DNA of 21,282 nucleotides, taken from NCBI RefSeq assembly GCF_031846515.1, contig NZ_JAVRHO010000039.1:1-21282 (forward strand), read 5' to 3'. This document shows positions 1 to 6,326 of this stretch, in pieces (the stretch's first letter is position 1; the number at the start of each line of letters is the position of its first letter). The notes beneath the pieces were generated by a model, which saw only the letters and a list, made by a program, of their open reading frames with translations, did not search any database and had not been told where the DNA came from. The translations under genes and the position numbers were made by a program. The stretch comes from Autumnicola lenta (GTDB lineage: Bacteria; Bacteroidota; Bacteroidia; Flavobacteriales; Flavobacteriaceae).

Positions 1-27
1 TTTTCACGGGGTAACGCTCAAAAACAA

Positions 28-54
28 AAAACCCGGAAAAAAATTCCGGGTTTT
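28..54 (-). terminator. Rho-independent terminator of the fabH-accB-accC block
   Basis: An 11-bp perfect inverted repeat (28-38 and 44-54, core CCCGG/CCGGG) encloses a 5-base loop. Read on the minus strand it is followed by a T-rich run. It sits 18 bases beyond the accC stop codon, where a terminator for that operon would be expected. A-runs on the other side mean it could also work for plus-strand transcription. Bases 1-27 hold no recognisable gene. Confidence 0.9.
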
Positions 55-72
55 ACTATTATTTAATAATTT

Positions 73-1425
73 CTACGCTTCTTCCGGAGCCTTCATTTTA
101 AAGGATTCCATGAATTTTGTAGTATAGTTGCCTTCTTTATAGTCGGTTTCATCCATAAGCTGCCTATGGAAGGGAATGGTGGTTTTTATGCCTTCTATCA
201 CAAATTCATCCAGTGCACGCTTCATCTTATTTATAGCCTCTTCCCTTGTTTGGGCAGTGGTAATAAGCTTCGCGATCATGGAATCGTAGTGTGGTGGGAT
301 GACATAGCCACTGTAAACGTGGGTATCTATCCTTACACCATGGCCTCCCGGGGCATGCATATTGGTAATTTTACCCGGAGATGGACGAAAGTTGTGGTAG
401 GGATCTTCTGCATTAATCCTACACTCTATGGAATGCAACTGCGGGAAGTAATTTTTCCCTGAAATTGGCACTCCGGAAGCGACTAAAATCTGCTCTCGAA
501 TAAGGTCGTAATCGATCACCTGCTCGGTAATTGGATGCTCTACCTGGATACGCGTGTTCATTTCCATAAAGTAGAAATTACGGTGTTTATCCACAAGAAA
601 TTCTACTGTTCCCGCACCTTCGTACTTAATATATTCGGCTGCTTTTACAGCTGCCTCACCCATTTTCTTTCTAAGTTTATCTGTCATAAAAGGAGACGGA
701 GTTTCCTCTGTAAGCTTTTGATGACGCCTTTGGATGGAGCAGTCCCTTTCTGAAAGATGACAGGCTTTCCCGCTGCTATCGCCTACTACCTGAATCTCGA
801 TATGACGTGGTTCTTCGATAAGTTTTTCCATGTACATACCATCATTTCCAAAAGAAGCATCGGCTTCTTTACGGGCAGATTCCCATGCAGCTTCAAGGTC
901 TTCGGGTTTCCAGACGGCACGCATTCCTTTACCACCTCCACCGGCAGTTGCTTTTAGCATCACGGGATAACCGGTTTCCTGAGCAAGTTTTTTACACTCC
1001 TTAAAGTCTTTTATGATTCCCTCAGAACCTGGAATACAGGGCACGCCAGCAGCTTTCATAGTAGCTTTCGCGGTTGCTTTATCTCCCATTTTGGAAATCA
1101 TATCTGCAGAGGCGCCGATAAATTTGATGCCGTGTTCTTCGCAGATTTTGGAAAATTTAGCATTTTCAGATAAAAATCCGTAACCCGGATGTATCGCATC
1201 TGCATTTGTAATTTCTGCAGCAGCGATAATATTTGAAATCTTTAGATAAGATAAGTTACTTGGGGGAGGGCCAATACATACGGCTTCATCGGCAAATCTT
1301 ACATGGAGACTTTCGGCATCGGCAGTAGAATATACTGCCACTGTCTTAATTCCCATCTCTTTGCACGTACGGATAATTCGCAGGGCAATTTCTCCTCTAT
1401 TGGCAATCAATATTTTTTTAAACAT
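73..1425 (-). CDS. accC: Acetyl-CoA carboxylase, biotin carboxylase subunit (AccC)
   Basis: This cytoplasmic enzyme carries out the ATP-dependent carboxylation of biotin on the carrier protein, the first half-reaction of malonyl-CoA synthesis. The 450-residue length is normal for the family. The N-terminal domain opens with MFKKILIANRGEIA. The ATP-grasp glycine loop GGGGKGMR is at 162-169 with a nucleotide-binding lysine at 158. The RRHQK segment ends at Lys237. The catalytic and metal-binding motif EMNTRIQVEHP is at 288-298 and includes Glu288, Arg292 and Glu296. It follows accB by 54 bases on the same strand, is the last gene of the block, and is followed by a terminator. Biotin carboxylases of pyruvate or propionyl-CoA carboxylases are similar, but the short length and the accB neighbour support AccC. 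Confidence 0.97.
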   Translation of the reverse strand: MFKKILIANRGEIALRIIRTCKEMGIKTVAVYSTADAESLHVRFADEAVCIGPPPSNLSYLKISNIIAAAEITNADAIHPGYGFLSENAKFSKICEEHGIKFIGASADMISKMGDKATAKATMKAAGVPCIPGSEGIIKDFKECKKLAQETGYPVMLKATAGGGGKGMRAVWKPEDLEAAWESARKEADASFGNDGMYMEKLIEEPRHIEIQVVGDSSGKACHLSERDCSIQRRHQKLTEETPSPFMTDKLRKKMGEAAVKAAEYIKYEGAGTVEFLVDKHRNFYFMEMNTRIQVEHPITEQVIDYDLIREQILVASGVPISGKNYFPQLHSIECRINAEDPYHNFRPSPGKITNMHAPGGHGVRIDTHVYSGYVIPPHYDSMIAKLITTAQTREEAINKMKRALDEFVIEGIKTTIPFHRQLMDETDYKEGNYTTKFMESFKMKAPEEA

Positions 1426-1442
1426 ACCTATTGTTTTTTTCT

Positions 1443-1465
1443 TCTGAAGAAAATTTCTCTTCAGA
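1443..1465 (-). promoter_or_regulatory. Intercistronic hairpin between accB and accC
   Basis: A perfect 8-bp inverted repeat (tctgaaga at 1443-1450, tcttcaga at 1458-1465) with a 7-base loop lies in the 54-base accB-accC gap. It is about 17 bases upstream of the accC start codon. On the coding strand it is followed by A residues, not a T-run, so it is not a typical terminator. It may affect mRNA processing or accC translation; that role is inference. Confidence 0.4.
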
Positions 1466-1479
1466 TAAATGGGCAGTAA

Positions 1480-1992
1480 TTATGAAGGGTCTACTAAAAA
1501 TAACGGCTGATCAAACTCTACAGGAGAGGAATCATCTACCAATACTTTTACAATTTTACCGGATACTTCGCTTTCGATTTCGTTGAAAAGTTTCATTGCT
1601 TCAATTACGCAAAGCACATCTCCTTCTTTAATACTATCTCCTACCTCAACAAATACAGATTTGTCTGGTGAAGGTTTTCTATAGAAAGTTCCGATTATTG
1701 GTGACTTGACGGTTATATAATTTGAATTGTCTTCTGCTGTAGATTCTTTTTTATCTGAAGAAGATGAGCCAGATTGCGGTGCAGGTTCGGGAGCCGGCGA
1801 AGGCGCCTGTTGCTGTACCGGCATTTGCTGCGGCATTTGTCCTGCCATGGGCACCTGTTGTACGATGGTTTCTTTATCGTCTGAGCCGCCGGTTTTAATA
1901 GTGATTTTTACATCTCCCGTTTCCAGTTTAACCTCACTGGCACCAGACTTGGCTACAAACTTTATCAGATTCTGAATTTCTTTTAAATCCAT
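1480..1992 (-). CDS. accB: Acetyl-CoA carboxylase biotin carboxyl carrier protein (AccB)
   Basis: This is the swinging-arm subunit of acetyl-CoA carboxylase. Its biotin is carboxylated by AccC and then serves the carboxyltransferase. The 170 residues comprise a short N-terminal helical region (1-35), a Gln/Pro/Ala/Ser-rich flexible linker (about 42-90) and a C-terminal biotinyl domain (about 92-168). The biotinylation motif EAMKLFNEIE is at 131-140, with Lys134 as the expected biotin site. The SPDKSVFVEVGD stretch (108-119) matches the 'thumb' that separates AccB from other biotinyl domains. It lies 21 bases downstream of fabH and just before accC, an arrangement that couples initiation of fatty-acid synthesis to malonyl-CoA supply. 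Confidence 0.97.
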   Translation of the reverse strand: MDLKEIQNLIKFVAKSGASEVKLETGDVKITIKTGGSDDKETIVQQVPMAGQMPQQMPVQQQAPSPAPEPAPQSGSSSSDKKESTAEDNSNYITVKSPIIGTFYRKPSPDKSVFVEVGDSIKEGDVLCVIEAMKLFNEIESEVSGKIVKVLVDDSSPVEFDQPLFLVDPS

Positions 1993-2013
1993 AATATTAA
2001 AGTGTTGGTTTTT

Positions 2014-3009
2014 TTAAGAATTATATGCCCATTTCAGATAGGCTGCACCCCAGGTGAAGCCACCTCCAAATGAGGCAAAGATAAGGTTATCCCCCTTTTT
2101 AAAATTTTTCTCGTAATCGCTCAATAATAACGGCAACGTGGCAGACGTCGTATTTCCGTACCGTTGAATATTCATCAGAACTTTTTCGTCTTCCAGATTC
2201 ATCCTGCTGGCGGTAGCTCCCACTATTCGCTTATTGGCCTGGTGGGCTATGAGCCAGTTTACATCTTCATTAGTAAGATTGTTCTTTTTCATGATTTGTT
2301 CACTTACCGCTGCCATGTTGGATACTGCAAATTTGAACACTGTCTTTCCATCCTGGCGTACGTAATGAAGTTTTTTTGCCACAGTTTCTTCTGAAGGAGG
2401 CATTAGAGAACCACCTGCTTCTATTCTTAAAGAATCCCTTCCAATCGAATCGCTACGAAGTATTTCGTCCTGCAAACCAAAGCCTTCTTCATTAGGTTCC
2501 ATTAGAACTGCACCGGCGCCATCACCAAAAATAATACAGGTTGTTCTATCTGAATAATCGATAATGGAAGACATTTTATCTGCACCTATCACCAATACTT
2601 TTTTGTATCGTCCAGATTCGATATAGGCTGCACCTGTAGACATTGCATAAAGAAATCCTGAACAAGCTGCCTGGATATCATACGCAAAAGCATTAGTAGC
2701 TCCAATTTGCGTTGCAACGTGAACACTGGTTGCCGCAACGGGTAAATCTGGTGTTGCGGTAGCTACCAGTACAAGATCAACTTCCTGCGGATCAAGATTT
2801 GTTTTTCTCAGCAGGTCTTTTGAAGCTTCTATAGCTAAAAAAGAGGTTCCTTTGTTAGGATCTTTTAAAATTCTACGTTCCTTAATTCCTGTTCTTGAGA
2901 ATATCCACTCATCATTGGTATCCACCATTTCCTCCAACATCTTGTTGGTTAAAATATCGTCGGGAACATATGCACCCACAGCTGTAATCGCTGCTGTGAT
3001 TTTATTCAT
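2014..3009 (-). CDS. fabH: Beta-ketoacyl-ACP synthase III (FabH)
   Basis: This enzyme starts type II fatty-acid synthesis by condensing an acyl-CoA primer with malonyl-ACP in the cytoplasm. The catalytic triad is visible: Cys116 in DIQAACSGFLY, His256 in IAHQANKRI and Asn286 in RYGNTTSA. The C-terminal glycine-rich segment FASFGGGFTWGAAYLKW is also typical. I chose the ATG at 3007-3009 (331 aa, MNKITAAITAVGAYVPDD), which matches the usual FabH N-terminus. An upstream ATG (3046-3048) would add 13 atypical residues across a hairpin region, so I reject it. The gene begins a block with accB and accC, separated from rpmF by a terminator. Primer preference (acetyl or branched) cannot be read from the sequence; branched primers are common in this phylum. 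Confidence 0.96.
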   Translation of the reverse strand: MNKITAAITAVGAYVPDDILTNKMLEEMVDTNDEWIFSRTGIKERRILKDPNKGTSFLAIEASKDLLRKTNLDPQEVDLVLVATATPDLPVAATSVHVATQIGATNAFAYDIQAACSGFLYAMSTGAAYIESGRYKKVLVIGADKMSSIIDYSDRTTCIIFGDGAGAVLMEPNEEGFGLQDEILRSDSIGRDSLRIEAGGSLMPPSEETVAKKLHYVRQDGKTVFKFAVSNMAAVSEQIMKKNNLTNEDVNWLIAHQANKRIVGATASRMNLEDEKVLMNIQRYGNTTSATLPLLLSDYEKNFKKGDNLIFASFGGGFTWGAAYLKWAYNS

Positions 3010-3031
3010 AGAATCAATTTTAAAACACCAA

Positions 3032-3049
3032 TGTGCATGCCGCTGCACA
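3032..3049 (-). promoter_or_regulatory. Hairpin in the fabH 5' leader
   Basis: Six-base perfect arms (tgtgca at 3032-3037 and tgcaca at 3044-3049) flank a 6-base loop, about 22 bases upstream of the chosen fabH start. It would lie in the leader if transcription begins from the candidate promoter near 3100. A regulatory role is speculative. Confidence 0.3.
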
Positions 3050-3098
3050 AAAAAAGCACATCAAAAGGAATGTACTAATTTTTCTTCTAAAAGTGGTG

Positions 3099-3128
3099 CA
3101 AATTAAGGTCTTTTTAGGACTTATTCAA
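3099..3128 (-). promoter_or_regulatory. Candidate Bacteroidota promoter for fabH-accB-accC
   Basis: On the minus strand the octamer TTAATTTG (3099-3106) matches seven of eight positions of the TAnnTTTG -7 box. A TTG (3126-3128) lies 19 bases upstream, close to the -33 spacing known for the Bacteroidota primary sigma factor. The site is just downstream of the rpmF terminator, where a new promoter is needed. Confidence 0.4.
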
Positions 3129-3130
3129 CT

Positions 3131-3163
3131 AAAAACAAAAAACTCCCACGGCGTGAGAGTTTT
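3131..3163 (-). terminator. Terminator between rpmF and fabH
   Basis: Arms of 11 bases at 3139-3149 and 3153-3163 pair on the minus-strand RNA with one G-U wobble around a 3-base loop. They are followed by a T-rich run (complement of 3131-3138). It lies 25 bases after the rpmF stop and separates pdxA-DUF177-rpmF from fabH-accB-accC. Partial read-through could make it an attenuator. Confidence 0.85.
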
Positions 3164-3188
3164 CTTAATTTATTGAAGCTCTAAGACA

Positions 3189-3386
3189 TTAAGCCTCTAC
3201 TTCTTCTGTATTATCTATTAATACCTGACCGCGGTAATATAGTTTACCTTCATGCCAGTGTGCTCTATGGTACAAATGTGCTTCGCCTGTTGTAGGATCG
3301 GTAGCTATTTTTGGTACCGAGGCCTTATAATGTGTCCTTCTTTTATCTCTTCTGGTTTTAGAGATTTTTCTCTTTGGATGTGCCAT
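3189..3386 (-). CDS. rpmF: 50S ribosomal protein L32
   Basis: This is a structural protein of the large ribosomal subunit. The 65 residues begin with the diagnostic MAHPKRKISKTRRDKRRTHY and continue with PTTGEAHLYHRAHW and YYRGQVLI. Many bacterial L32 proteins carry a four-cysteine zinc ribbon. This one has no cysteine at all: the segment IATDPTTG has Asp where related flavobacterial proteins, as I recall them, have Cys. It is therefore a zinc-free form. The gene is 13 bases downstream of the DUF177 gene, the classic yceD-rpmF pair, and is followed by a terminator. Confidence 0.97.
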   Translation of the reverse strand: MAHPKRKISKTRRDKRRTHYKASVPKIATDPTTGEAHLYHRAHWHEGKLYYRGQVLIDNTEEVEA

Positions 3387-3399
3387 GGCTTGCTATTAT

Positions 3400-3933
3400 T
3401 TAATCGTTTAGTAAATTCTTAAGTTTATCCCATCGAGGATCTATATCCTCCTCATTATTTTTTTCTTTCTTGTCGATGCTAAGTTCTTCCAGTTTATCCA
3501 GCACGTCAGACTTTAAAGTTCCATCTTCCACGCCGGGATGTACCCTTTTTATTGGCAAAGATAGCACGATAAGCTCATAAATATATTGTTGTACGTTTAC
3601 CTCATACTCTCCATGCGGGATTATAAGTAAATCTTCATCTTCGTCATTATACTCATTCCCAAATTTGATTACCAGAAAAAGACTGCTGTCTATTGGCTGA
3701 TCGTATGGTTCATTCGTAATATCGCAATCAACATTTACCGTTCCTGAAGCTTTAAAAGTAAGCTCCATCATGGTGGTTTTTTTTTCGAACAGCAGCTCGA
3801 TTTTTACATCTACACTGTTGAATTCGTCGTACTCAAAATGATCAAAGAACTCGTTATCAATATCGTACTCAAACTGGTGCTTCCCTAGCTTTAATCCCAC
3901 AAAGGGGATTGTATATGCTGCTAATCTCCTCAT
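3400..3933 (-). CDS. DUF177 (YceD-type) protein
   Basis: This is a YceD/DUF177 family protein, a conserved partner of rpmF linked in other bacteria and plastids to 23S rRNA accumulation. Its exact biochemistry is not established. Recognisable parts are the N-terminal IPFVGLKLGKHQFEYDI, the family core YIYELIVLSLPIKRVHPG (about 117-134) and the C-terminal DPRWDKLKNLL (from about 165). The middle is rich in Asp and Glu. I chose the ATG at 3931-3933 (177 aa, MRRLAAYTIPFV) because it gives the N-terminus usual for flavobacterial homologues. An upstream in-frame ATG at 3979-3981 would add 16 Pro/Gly-rich residues and cannot be excluded. It lies between pdxA and rpmF and is almost certainly co-transcribed with both. 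Confidence 0.88.
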   Translation of the reverse strand: MRRLAAYTIPFVGLKLGKHQFEYDIDNEFFDHFEYDEFNSVDVKIELLFEKKTTMMELTFKASGTVNVDCDITNEPYDQPIDSSLFLVIKFGNEYNDEDEDLLIIPHGEYEVNVQQYIYELIVLSLPIKRVHPGVEDGTLKSDVLDKLEELSIDKKEKNNEEDIDPRWDKLKNLLND

Positions 3934-4000
3934 CTCATACTCAGTTTCGAGCCCCAGGCCCTTAGGCTTAGGCGGCTGCAAAGATAAAAAATATAATTAA

Positions 4001-5077
4001 TTAATTATCTTTTGTGAACAATTTTTTGTTAGTATCTTTTCTACCCTGCTTCTTTAAGGCATTCTTTGTTAGTTTCCTGTATTCCTTTCTGCATTTGTAA
4101 ATTTCAATGGCTTTAAATACAGCCTCCTTAAAGGAATTTATATTGGCAGAGTTGGTTCCGGCAATTTCAAAAGCTGTTCCATGATCTGGTGAGGTTCTCA
4201 CCTTATTTAAGCCTGCCGTAAAATTTACTCCGTTACCAAAAGAAAGGGTTTTAAAAGGAATAAGCCCCTGGTCATGATAAGAAGCAACCACCGCATCAAA
4301 ATTCTTATAATTCTTGGAACCAAAAAAACTATCTGCAGAATAAGGACCGTAAACCAGCTTTCCTTTTTCCCGTATTTTATGTAAAGTAGGTTTTAGAATT
4401 TCTTCATCTTCTTTTCCTATTACCCCGTTATCTCCACTATGGGGATTAATGCCCAAAACGGCAATTTTCGGCTTCTGAATTCTAAAATCCTGTTTCAGGG
4501 TTTCATGAATAATGTCGATTTTCTTCTGAATTAATTCCGGAGTAATAACGCTGGCTATATCTTTTAGAGCAACATGGTCTGTAAGTAATCCTATTTTAAG
4601 CGTATCGGTAATCATAAACATAAGGCTCTCCCCCTCCAGCTCTTGTGCCAAATAATCTGTATGCCCCGGAAAATTGAAGTTTTCGCTCTGGATGCTGCTT
4701 TTATTTATGGGCGCAGTAACCAAAACATCAATATCATCATTTTTCAGTGCCACTGTGGCAGCTTCTAAAGAAAGAAAAGCATATTTACCTACTTCCGGAT
4801 CTTCTTCGCCAAAATTAATGTCTACATTCTCCTTCCACACGTTCATCACGTTAATTTTTCCGTCTATTGCTTTGGAAGGATCATCTATTCCCTGGAAATT
4901 GAGGGACAGTTTATACTGCTTTTTCAGAAACGTGACAGTCTTTGCTGAAGCGAAAATAACAGGGGTACAAAAATCCAACATACGGGAGTCGTCAAAAGTT
5001 TTAAGAACAATCTCACTCCCTATGCCATTCAAATCTCCTATACTAATTCCTAATTTTATCTTTTGAACTTGTTTCAT
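4001..5077 (-). CDS. pdxA: 4-hydroxythreonine-4-phosphate dehydrogenase (PdxA)
   Basis: This cytoplasmic NAD-dependent dehydrogenase acts in the DXP-dependent branch of pyridoxal 5'-phosphate synthesis, giving the aminoketone that PdxJ condenses with deoxyxylulose phosphate. The 358 residues contain the opening motif GISIGDLNGIGSEI, the substrate segment FPGHTDYLAQE (His139-Thr140), and the three expected metal-binding histidines: His168 (LTDHVAL), His213 (GINPHSGDNG) and His268 (VASYHDQGLIPFK). The C-terminal SPDHGTAFEIAGT is also present. The last ~25 residues are Lys-rich and probably disordered. It is the first gene of the minus-strand block leading into DUF177 and rpmF, and it diverges from ribE across 61 bases. 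Confidence 0.96.
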   Translation of the reverse strand: MKQVQKIKLGISIGDLNGIGSEIVLKTFDDSRMLDFCTPVIFASAKTVTFLKKQYKLSLNFQGIDDPSKAIDGKINVMNVWKENVDINFGEEDPEVGKYAFLSLEAATVALKNDDIDVLVTAPINKSSIQSENFNFPGHTDYLAQELEGESLMFMITDTLKIGLLTDHVALKDIASVITPELIQKKIDIIHETLKQDFRIQKPKIAVLGINPHSGDNGVIGKEDEEILKPTLHKIREKGKLVYGPYSADSFFGSKNYKNFDAVVASYHDQGLIPFKTLSFGNGVNFTAGLNKVRTSPDHGTAFEIAGTNSANINSFKEAVFKAIEIYKCRKEYRKLTKNALKKQGRKDTNKKLFTKDN

Positions 5078-5112
5078 AAAATTCCCGATATTTTATTTCT
5101 ATTTTTACAACA

Positions 5113-5120
5113 CAAATGTA
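5113..5120 (-). promoter_or_regulatory. Candidate -7 box for pdxA-DUF177-rpmF
   Basis: The minus strand reads TACATTTG here, an exact match to the TAnnTTTG -7 box, about 35 bases upstream of the pdxA start in the divergent gap. I see no good -33 TTG at the standard spacing, so confidence is moderate. Confidence 0.45.
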
Positions 5121-5138
5121 ACTAATATAATACAATCC

Positions 5139-5726
5139 ATGTTTACCGGGATAATTGAAGAAGTAGGGGAAATCACTTCCGTACATAAAGAAGAAGAGAA
5201 TTTACATATTAAAGTAAAGGCTACATTCACTCCCGAACTTAAAATTGATCAAAGTGTTGCCCATAACGGAGTCTGTCTCACTGTGGTTTCTATTGAAGAG
5301 GATACTTACAAGGTGACTGCAATTAAAGAAACCCTTCAGAAAACAAACTTTGGGCATCTTAAAAAAGGAAGTTTTGTTAACCTGGAACGCGGAATGAAAC
5401 TTGGCGACAGGCTGGACGGCCATATCGTGCAGGGGCATGTAGATCAAACAGCAACTTGTATTAAAACCGAAGAGGCAGGAGGAAGCTGGAACTTTAGCTT
5501 TGAGTACGATCCCGCAATGCAAAATATTACTATCGAAAAAGGATCTGTTACCATAAATGGCGTGAGTCTTACTGTGGTAAATTCAGAAAAGAACAGCTTT
5601 AGCGTTTCAGTAATACCTTATACTTACAAGCATACTATTTTTCATGATTTAAAGGAAGGAGATATAGTGAACCTGGAATTTGATGTTATTGGAAAGTATG
5701 TAAAGCGGATCAATGACTTGCGTTAA
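5139..5726 (+). CDS. ribE: Riboflavin synthase, alpha chain
   Basis: It catalyses the dismutation of two 6,7-dimethyl-8-ribityllumazine molecules to riboflavin, the last step of the pathway. The 195 residues show the two tandem lumazine-binding barrels typical of the family. The first begins MFTGIIEEVGEI with VAHNGVCLTVV. The second starts near residue 95 with GHIVQGHVDQT and contains the matching SVTINGVSLTVV. Length is normal. The gene diverges from pdxA, and its stop overlaps the stop of the convergent small gene by four bases (TTAA). It stands alone, not in a rib operon, as is common in this phylum. The same enzyme is called ribC in E. coli. Confidence 0.96.
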   Translation: MFTGIIEEVGEITSVHKEEENLHIKVKATFTPELKIDQSVAHNGVCLTVVSIEEDTYKVTAIKETLQKTNFGHLKKGSFVNLERGMKLGDRLDGHIVQGHVDQTATCIKTEEAGGSWNFSFEYDPAMQNITIEKGSVTINGVSLTVVNSEKNSFSVSVIPYTYKHTIFHDLKEGDIVNLEFDVIGKYVKRINDLR

Positions 5727-5992
5727 TCATCTTCTCTTTTCTTCCGAAGATGATAACCTCCCAAGAGGAGTCCTGAAGCAATTAATGCTGAAATCCCGAA
5801 GTCTATAGGAAGTCCCGGTGGCGGCGGAACACCCGGGCGGCATTCTCGAGATGGCATACACTCTCCATCAGGGCCACAAGGCCTCCATCCGGGGTTAGTG
5901 CATTGAGAAAACCCTTGAAATCCCGAAAAAAACAACACGACACATATAAGGAAGGTCCGCATCTTTTTAAATTGTTTTTTTCGTTTAAACAT
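5723..5992 (-). CDS. Small secreted Cys-rich protein with PID-CTERM-like tail
   Basis: Function is unknown. The 89-residue protein has a basic N-terminus and a hydrophobic signal segment ending GFQGFSQ (cleavage predicted near residue 29-30). A short mature region follows with four cysteines (31, 39, 45, 51), then a proline run and PGLPIDFG (59-66), a hydrophobic stretch (about 65-80) and a basic end RKKREDD. A motif, then a membrane span, then basic residues is the layout of C-terminal sorting signals. The PPPPGLPID signature matches what I recall as the PID-CTERM sorting domain of Bacteroidota. An internal ATG at 5960-5962 (79 aa) also gives a good signal peptide. The gene converges on ribE and diverges from the GH43 gene. 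Confidence 0.7.
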   Translation of the reverse strand: MFKRKKQFKKMRTFLICVVLFFSGFQGFSQCTNPGWRPCGPDGECMPSRECRPGVPPPPGLPIDFGISALIASGLLLGGYHLRKKREDD

Positions 5993-6326
5993 AGATCTTC
6001 AAAAATTTAATTGCAATATTACACAATAAAATTTCGATAAATATACGCGATAAGTCCTACAGAGACTAAAATTCAGAAGTTAATCTTCTCTATCTCATTT
6101 GCATAAGCGAAATTCATGACAAATAAAATTTCCTACAACTCTCTTAGAGAAAGTATCATTTTTCAGCAAATTTAAAAGTTCCACCTTAATAAGCAAGGTA
6201 AGGGTTTATTAACAACCTTCACGCCAAAGATTTTATACATTTTATAATTTTCTGAAGAACCTCACTACGCAACCGATTGCTTCATGATATTTTTATTTAT
6301 CTTAACCCCATAATAAATTTTAAACT
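5993..6326. other. Divergent intergenic region upstream of the first GH43 gene
   Basis: These 334 AT-rich bases separate the small secreted protein gene from the GH43 gene. I see no coding region. The stretch contains a LacI-type operator-like site (6268-6281) and a near-consensus -7 box, TACATTTT, at 6236-6243 on the plus strand (seven of eight). Promoters for both flanking genes must lie here. Confidence 0.6.
6268..6281 (+). promoter_or_regulatory. LacI/GalR-type operator-like site, copy 1
   Basis: CGCAACCGATTGCT is a near-palindrome around a central CG (GCAA..CG..TTGC), the general form of LacI/GalR operators. It lies about 45 bases upstream of the GH43 start codon. The first eleven bases, CGCAACCGATT, recur exactly at 11408-11418 upstream of the SGNH esterase gene. 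The protein that binds it is not in this window. Confidence 0.45.

Noticed and set aside
1727..1975. 82-codon plus-strand frame rich in Cys and Gly opposite accB
   Set aside because: Its composition is the complement of the Gln/Pro/Ala linker of AccB. The accB gene is certain and explains the sequence.
3010..3048. Thirteen-residue N-terminal extension of FabH from ATG 3048
   Set aside because: The added residues do not resemble FabH and are encoded across a leader hairpin. The family's usual N-terminus begins at the ATG at 3009.
3934..3981. Sixteen-residue N-terminal extension of the DUF177 protein
   Set aside because: The extension is Pro/Gly-rich and unlike known family N-termini, while the ATG at 3933 gives the usual start. 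It is kept as an alternative only.
4456..4480. Partial match to the dispersed repeat core inside pdxA
   Set aside because: The shared bases encode the conserved KIAVLG stretch of PdxA, so the match is best explained by coding constraint and chance.
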